Below, in pieces: positions 5,946-9,544 of a stretch of DNA of 9,544 nucleotides. The notes beneath the pieces are model-generated. The model did not search any database. It saw only the letters and a list, made by a program, of their open reading frames with translations, and was not told the origin of the DNA. Numbering within the stretch: position 1 is the first letter of the stretch; each line of letters opens with the position of its first letter. The DNA is from CANIGN01 sp964538275 (GTDB lineage: Bacteria; Bdellovibrionota; UBA2428), in the NCBI GenBank assembly GCA_964538275.1, contig CAZIFW010000085.1:1-9544 (forward strand), read 5' to 3'. The translations under genes and the position numbers were made by a program.

Positions 5946-5975
5946 GTTATATTTTAGATAAGATTTACTTGTCTA
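5946..5975 (-). promoter_or_regulatory. Candidate promoter of the exported nuclease gene
   Basis: On the minus strand TAGACA (5975-5970; one mismatch to TTGACA) and TATAAC (5951-5946; one mismatch to TATAAT) are 18 bases apart. A start about 6-8 bases downstream of the -10 would give a leader of about 14 bases carrying the AAGG ribosome binding site at 5937-5934. Spacing and position fit a sigma70-type promoter for the nuclease alone. Confidence 0.55.
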
Positions 5976-5982
5976 TTCTGAC

Positions 5983-6010
5983 TGACAAAAACATGGCTTT
6001 TCTGTCAGTA
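5983..6010 (-). terminator. Hairpin downstream of mnmE (possible terminator)
   Basis: Minus-strand RNA can pair CUGACAGAAA with UUUUUGUCAG around a short loop, a stem of about 10 bp including one G-U pair. It lies roughly 110 bases after the mnmE stop and just upstream of the nuclease promoter, a natural place to end the yidC-jag-mnmE transcript. U residues lie in the 3' arm and not after it, so it is atypical. A second small palindrome, CTGCT-ATGC-AGCAG, lies a few bases further upstream at about 6019-6032. Confidence 0.3.
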
Positions 6011-6053
6011 CTTTGATCCTGCTATGCAGCAGTGTTTGCGTCAGCAAAATAGC

Positions 6054-6094
6054 AAATTTTTTTCTGCGAACTTTTTATGCGAATAAAAAAATTT
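6054..6094. repeat. A/T-tract inverted repeat in the mnmE-nuclease gap
   Basis: AAATTTTTTT (6054-6063) and AAAAAAATTT (6085-6094) form a 10-bp inverted repeat around a 21-base loop. The loop contains TGCGAA twice, 13 bases apart (6065 and 6078). Further T runs lie at 6072-6076 and 6102-6109. The tract spacing is about 15 bases, so it is not phased for simple DNA bending. No gene is visible here; a transcript end or nucleoid-protein site is possible. Confidence 0.35.
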
Positions 6095-6119
6095 ATGAAT
6101 ATTTTTTTTCTGACGTCAA

Positions 6120-7457
6120 TTATTTGCCAAGACAAAATTGAGAAAAAATTTCTGAAATATAATCGTCCGACAAATTTTTGCCCTGACAATTTTTCAAGGC
6201 TTTGTCTGCCAATTTTAAGTCTTCTGCTATGAGTTCATAAGGACGATCCTCTGACAGAGCAACAGACGCTCTTTTGACAGAGTCTTGAACTTGCTGAAGC
6301 AAAGAATATTGACGTTCACTTAAAAAAAATTCGGGCTCTTTTTCTTGTCTATATATATGTAGTTTTTTTACGAGGGTGTTTTCTAAAAACACTCTTAATT
6401 TTTTGTCGTCTTGTCTTAAGTCGAGAGCGTCAGCGTTTTGACTACGATCACCAAAACTTTGAACCTCTATCACCATCGGATGAGTTGAAAGAATTTTTTT
6501 AATTTGAGAGTTTTCTTTTTTATCTACGGGGCGAACCCACAAGACAGCATGCGCTTCTTTTAAAAATTGCAGGGCTCTATCGATTCCGCGTTTTTCTAAG
6601 CCGTCAATTTCTTCGCCCTCGAGTCCGCGAATACCTGCAGTGTCCACAAAAGTAAAATTCTGGTTTTGTATTTTTACTTTTGCTTCAATGTAATCACGTG
6701 TGGTTCCTGGCATGTCAGAAACCAAACTTCTCTCTGCACCCAGCAATAAATTTAAGAGCGAACTTTTCCCTGAATTTGGTTCGCCCACAATTAGAACTTT
6801 TGGCTGACGAATGGTGTAGCTGAAATTTTCATAAGTCGTCAAAAATTGGTCGAGACGTTGATTTAGAATTTCTAACTTTTCTTGGCAGCTTGCTACGTCA
6901 GAAGATTGTTCTTCAGCAGCTTCTGAAAAATCTATGGCGCTTTCTAATCTTCCACGAGCGGCTGTCAAAGCATTGGCAAGCTCTGACAATATATTGTCAG
7001 TATTGTTTTGAGCCACCGTTGATAAATTGACAAGCTTTGAGGCCATCGGAGTATTTGACGCCTGACTTAAAGCTACGTGCAACGACTCCGCTTCTGCGAG
7101 TGTCATTTTTTCATTCATCAATGCGCGAAAAGAAAACTCGCCGGGTAATGCTTCTAGTACATTTCGTTTTTTTAACTCGTTCATCAAAGATTCGCATATG
7201 CGATCACTTCCATGAACATGAAACTCAATAACGTTTTCGCCAGTAAAAGACTTGGGCCCTTTAAAATAAAGGATTAATGCTTGATCAATTCCAAACACAT
7301 TTAAGTATTTTGCTTTTCGATCATCGCTATCTAGAATTTCTAAATCCTGAGTGAGTGTGTCAAGATTTTTACCGCTCACTCTAAAAACAACAAGCGGCCC
7401 GCCCTGAGCGGTTGCTGCCGCTGCTATGGGAAAATCGAGCCGCTTGAAATAATCCAT
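6120..7457 (-). CDS. mnmE: tRNA modification GTPase MnmE
   Basis: Potassium-activated GTPase (TrmE) that works with MnmG on tRNA wobble uridine 34. It has 445 residues; E. coli has 454. The N-terminal formyl-tetrahydrofolate domain (about 1-115) has FRVSG, GPKSFTGENVIEFHVHG and LPGEFSFRALMNEKMTLAEAE. A helical region follows. The inserted G domain has G1 GEPNSGKSSLLN (225-236, keeping the Asn that holds potassium), G2 PGTTRDY (250-256), G3 DTAGIR (272-277) and the EEIDGLEKRGIDRA helix. The C-terminus FCLGK retains the conserved cysteine of the usual FCIGK. Two oddities: the N-terminus reads AAAATAQGGPLVVFRVSG, shorter than the usual ATPxGxGGIGIIRxSG, and where the G4 NKxD motif should be, only QSFGD (333-337) is found. 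No clear ribosome binding site precedes the ATG, which lies 18 bases after the jag stop, so coupling to jag is likely. It is most likely functional, because the other motifs are intact. Confidence 0.95.
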   Translation of the reverse strand: MDYFKRLDFPIAAAATAQGGPLVVFRVSGKNLDTLTQDLEILDSDDRKAKYLNVFGIDQALILYFKGPKSFTGENVIEFHVHGSDRICESLMNELKKRNVLEALPGEFSFRALMNEKMTLAEAESLHVALSQASNTPMASKLVNLSTVAQNNTDNILSELANALTAARGRLESAIDFSEAAEEQSSDVASCQEKLEILNQRLDQFLTTYENFSYTIRQPKVLIVGEPNSGKSSLLNLLLGAERSLVSDMPGTTRDYIEAKVKIQNQNFTFVDTAGIRGLEGEEIDGLEKRGIDRALQFLKEAHAVLWVRPVDKKENSQIKKILSTHPMVIEVQSFGDRSQNADALDLRQDDKKLRVFLENTLVKKLHIYRQEKEPEFFLSERQYSLLQQVQDSVKRASVALSEDRPYELIAEDLKLADKALKNCQGKNLSDDYISEIFSQFCLGK

Positions 7458-7475
7458 AAGATTAAAAGCTAATTT

Positions 7476-8309
7476 TTATCTGTTCCCAATGTTGTCGTCA
7501 GAATCATCTTCTTCAACATGTTCGGGAGCTGCAACGTTTCCGTTAACTTCTTGATACTCATCTGCAAAACGCGCGCGTCTTACTTCTCCGCCGGGAGCAA
7601 TGTTAGGATTTTGTGGACGTGGTCCACGTTGTGGTCCGCGATTGTTAGGTCTGCGAGGACCCGCACCTTTGCGGAAATCTCCACGCGGCCCACCACCTTG
7701 TGGATGACGGCGTTGTTGAGGACGATCACCTTCTGCACGAGGAGGACGAGAAACGTCATTGATAAGTTTAATACGAATTCGTTTAAAAGTTCCGTTTCCA
7801 ATACTTTCACTTGTTACTTCACCCAATGTAGCAAGGTGAGTGTGAATGATACGTCTTTCAGCAGGACTAAGTGCTGGAATATATGTTGGTCTACCATTAT
7901 TTTCTAAAACTTTTTTACGCGCATCTTCTGCAACTTTTTTAAGTCCTTCGTAATGACGATCTCTAAATCCTTCAGCATCAACAGTGATACGGTATTTGCT
8001 AAGATCAGTACCATCATCAACAGCTTTGTTTGAAAGACCTTCTTGTTTTCTCAAAACACGCATAGAAATATGTGCAATAGCATCAAGAATTTGAGTGTTT
8101 TCTCCTACGAGAGTTTGTACATCACCACCAGTTACTTCGATGTGATGACTTCCGTCATCTTTTTGATGACGTTCAAAATTGATGTCGTATCCCAACAATG
8201 GAGGCAATCCCGAGAGAAACTCGTCTAGGCTTGCTACTGTAGTTGTAGTTCCACCTCCATCGTCTTTTGATATTCCAAATAAATTAAGAGCAGATTTTAC
8301 AATGTTCAT
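7476..8309 (-). CDS. jag: KH/R3H RNA-binding protein Jag (KhpB/EloR family)
   Basis: Cytoplasmic RNA-binding protein usually encoded beside YidC/SpoIIIJ; in Gram-positive bacteria its relatives tune cell elongation and division. It has 277 residues. A KH-type domain spans about 38-115 (YDINFERH, IEVTGGDVQTLVGENTQILDAI, YRITVDAEGF) and an R3H domain about 117-183, with LSPAERRIIHTHLA and FKRIRIKL. There is no full Jag_N domain, only about 35 residues of leader. The KH nucleic-acid loop, normally GKRG, reads GENT (69-72) and lacks the second glycine. A basic, disordered tail rich in R, G and P (about 187-245, with RG repeats) and an acidic end (EEDDSDD, 266-272) follow and are not typical of the family. 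The ATG lies 2 bases after the yidC stop, with AAGG about 10 bases upstream, so the genes are coupled. This is a confident family call; the role in this organism is inferred. Confidence 0.9.
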   Translation of the reverse strand: MNIVKSALNLFGISKDDGGGTTTTVASLDEFLSGLPPLLGYDINFERHQKDDGSHHIEVTGGDVQTLVGENTQILDAIAHISMRVLRKQEGLSNKAVDDGTDLSKYRITVDAEGFRDRHYEGLKKVAEDARKKVLENNGRPTYIPALSPAERRIIHTHLATLGEVTSESIGNGTFKRIRIKLINDVSRPPRAEGDRPQQRRHPQGGGPRGDFRKGAGPRRPNNRGPQRGPRPQNPNIAPGGEVRRARFADEYQEVNGNVAAPEHVEEDDSDDNIGNR

Positions 8310-8311
8310 TC

Positions 8312-9544
8312 TTATCTTTCCTTCCCTAAAAGAATGTTTTGGCTTGCCATTTGGGTTTTCTTCTTAAAGAGCCACTGCTGCCACATGCCAGCCAAGTTGC
8401 TTACAATAAAATAGAGGTTAAGCCCTGATGGAAAATCTTTAGATATAAATCCAAAGACCACAAACATAACGCGAGAAATCCATTTCATATCCGGCATGCC
8501 GGGTTGAGCCGCAGGTTGCGGATTTAGCTCAACAGAAATTATCAAACTGATCGTCCAAAAAATTGGAAGGATATAAAGAGGATCTTTGTAAGAAAGATCT
8601 GTGATCCAACCAAAGAAAGGTGCTTGATAGAGGTCTACAGAATTCGACAAAGCGCTGTTTAGCGCAAAGAAAATAGGAATTTGTAATAATACAGGCAAAC
8701 AAGAGCCTAGAGGATTCACTCCTGCCTTAGAATAAAGCTGACGAATTTCTGTATTCATCTGCATCATTTGATCAGCTTTGCCTTCGTATTTTTTCTTAAT
8801 TGCCTCCATTTGAGGCTGAATGTCTTTCATCTTTTGCCCAGATTCAAACATCTTCTTGTTTACGGGCCATAGGAGCAAGCGAATAGCGAGAGACAAAATT
8901 ATAATAGCTATGCCGTAATTATGAAAAACTTTATTGAGAGATTCTAAGCACCACAACATAAATCGGGCGATGCTACCAAAGAATCCAAAATCAATAGTGT
9001 CGGCCAAATCTGCACGAACTGATTTAACTTCTTGAAGATCTTTTAGTGAAAAATAAACATCAAATTCATAAGAGAGCGCAGGCGCTGCGGCTTCCCAGCG
9101 AATAGGATAGGCAAGTCCCCAATGAACCCTTTGATCTGACAACCCTGCTTTATGAAAAACATTCGGATTAAATCTTCCTTTAGGCAATAACGTTGTTGCA
9201 AAATATTTATCGCCCCAAGAAATAAAATCATAGGGGCCTGCTTTTTTTACTTCTTCTTCCCAAAGAGCCTTATCTTTTATGAGCTCTACTTTTTCATCTT
9301 TTTTCTTCAATGTGAGATAGCGGTGATCAAAAGTTGCGCCTTCGCCTACTCCATCTTCTGTTTCAAAAAAGACTTCGCCTTTAATTTCAGAGCTTGCTTG
9401 TAAATCAAGCTTTGCTCCTAATAGTAAATTTTGCGGATTATAAGTAACCGTACATTTTACATCTTCGTAGCTTCCTGCAAATACATAAGTGCTCTGCTTT
9501 TTCATGTTTGCTAAACATGTGTGAACACGCGCATCACTTGAAGA
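8312..9544 (-). CDS. yidC: Membrane protein insertase YidC (partial, 5' end outside window)
   Basis: YidC/Oxa1/Alb3 insertase that places proteins, including F0 subunits, into the inner membrane alone or with SecYEG. Residue numbers here count from the ATG at 9505, but the frame stays open to 9544 (SSSDARVHTCLAN before that Met). About 180 residues of periplasmic beta-rich domain precede the core, so the true start lies beyond the window; Gram-negative YidC is usually about 550 residues. The core begins near 175. The GIAIIILSLAIRLLLWP helix carries the groove arginine (Arg209) equivalent to E. coli Arg366. Then come the coiled cytoplasmic hairpin (about 217-262), VNPLGSCLPVLLQIPIFFAL, VDLYQAPFFGWITDLSYKDP, a helix with YILPIFWTIS, and FPSGLNLYFIVSNLAGMWQQ, all matching the family. 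A short basic tail ends the protein. jag follows 2 bases later. Confidence 0.97.
   Translation of the reverse strand, partial: SSSDARVHTCLANMKKQSTYVFAGSYEDVKCTVTYNPQNLLLGAKLDLQASSEIKGEVFFETEDGVGEGATFDHRYLTLKKKDEKVELIKDKALWEEEVKKAGPYDFISWGDKYFATTLLPKGRFNPNVFHKAGLSDQRVHWGLAYPIRWEAAAPALSYEFDVYFSLKDLQEVKSVRADLADTIDFGFFGSIARFMLWCLESLNKVFHNYGIAIIILSLAIRLLLWPVNKKMFESGQKMKDIQPQMEAIKKKYEGKADQMMQMNTEIRQLYSKAGVNPLGSCLPVLLQIPIFFALNSALSNSVDLYQAPFFGWITDLSYKDPLYILPIFWTISLIISVELNPQPAAQPGMPDMKWISRVMFVVFGFISKDFPSGLNLYFIVSNLAGMWQQWLFKKKTQMASQNILLGKER

Noticed and set aside
6111..6118. TGACGTCA palindrome beside the mnmE stop as a regulator operator
   Set aside because: An 8-base palindrome alone is too short to assign, and it lies at the end of a gene and not in front of one.
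6695..6700. CACGTG core in mnmE as a parS site
   Set aside because: Arms (TAAT...TGGT) do not match parS on either side.
7518..7907. Plus-strand open frame opposite the jag tail
   Set aside because: Translation is rich in T, S, C and W with no recognisable domain; it is the shadow of the RG-rich jag tail.
8312..9505. ATG at 9505 as the true yidC start
   Set aside because: No signal-anchor helix follows it and the frame remains open upstream to the window edge; Gram-negative YidC needs an N-terminal membrane helix and a larger periplasmic domain.

Overview
The window is a chromosomal segment of a Gram-negative bacterium from near the replication origin. Every gene reads on the minus strand, in the order yidC (5' end cut by the window) - jag/khpB - mnmE - exported HNH nuclease - mnmG - rsmG - parA - parB - atpF' (b') - atpF (b, 3' end cut). 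The order yidC-jag-mnmE-mnmG-rsmG-parA-parB is a classic origin-proximal block, so dnaA/rpmH/rnpA and oriC probably lie beyond the 9544 end. ParAB followed directly by a b'/b ATP synthase pair recalls the former Deltaproteobacteria. With the moderate-to-low GC and AT-rich gaps, Bdellovibrionota or a relative is my best guess, but that is inference from gene order and not a sequence match.

Layout from the transcriptional 5' side: 9544-8312 membrane insertase YidC; 8309-7476 its usual companion, the KH/R3H RNA-binding protein Jag; 7457-6120 the tRNA-modification GTPase MnmE; 6119-5927 an AT-rich gap with hairpins and a promoter; 5926-5381 a secreted HNH nuclease between the two halves of the MnmE-MnmG enzyme; 5337-3505 MnmG; 3536/3527-3018 the 16S rRNA methyltransferase RsmG, overlapping mnmG; 3017-2837 a gap with a possible weak terminator and the parA promoter; 2836-1943 ParA; 1943-810 ParB, with start and stop codons overlapping; then a structured leader and the two F0 stator subunits.

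Functionally the window combines membrane protein biogenesis (YidC/Jag), wobble-uridine tRNA modification (MnmE/MnmG), rRNA methylation (RsmG), chromosome segregation (ParA/ParB) and energy generation (F0 b'/b). The strongest non-gene signal is three parS-like ParB loading sites, at 3423-3438, 3511-3526 and 3956-3971. They are written into the coding sequence of mnmG and rsmG, and one sits in their overlap and is translated in two frames. The cis sites and their binding proteins (parA/parB) are thus within about 2 kb, a complete chromosomal parABS locus.

Other points of note are an exported nuclease placed inside a housekeeping operon, an MnmE lacking a normal NKxD guanine-specificity motif, a Jag with a degenerate KH loop and an RG-rich tail, a ParB with a roughly 60-residue disordered linker, a parA that may be leaderless, and hairpins that could hide the ribosome binding sites of mnmG and atpF'. 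I found no RNA gene, CRISPR array, IS element or DnaA-box cluster. No stretch without a gene exceeds 300 bases.
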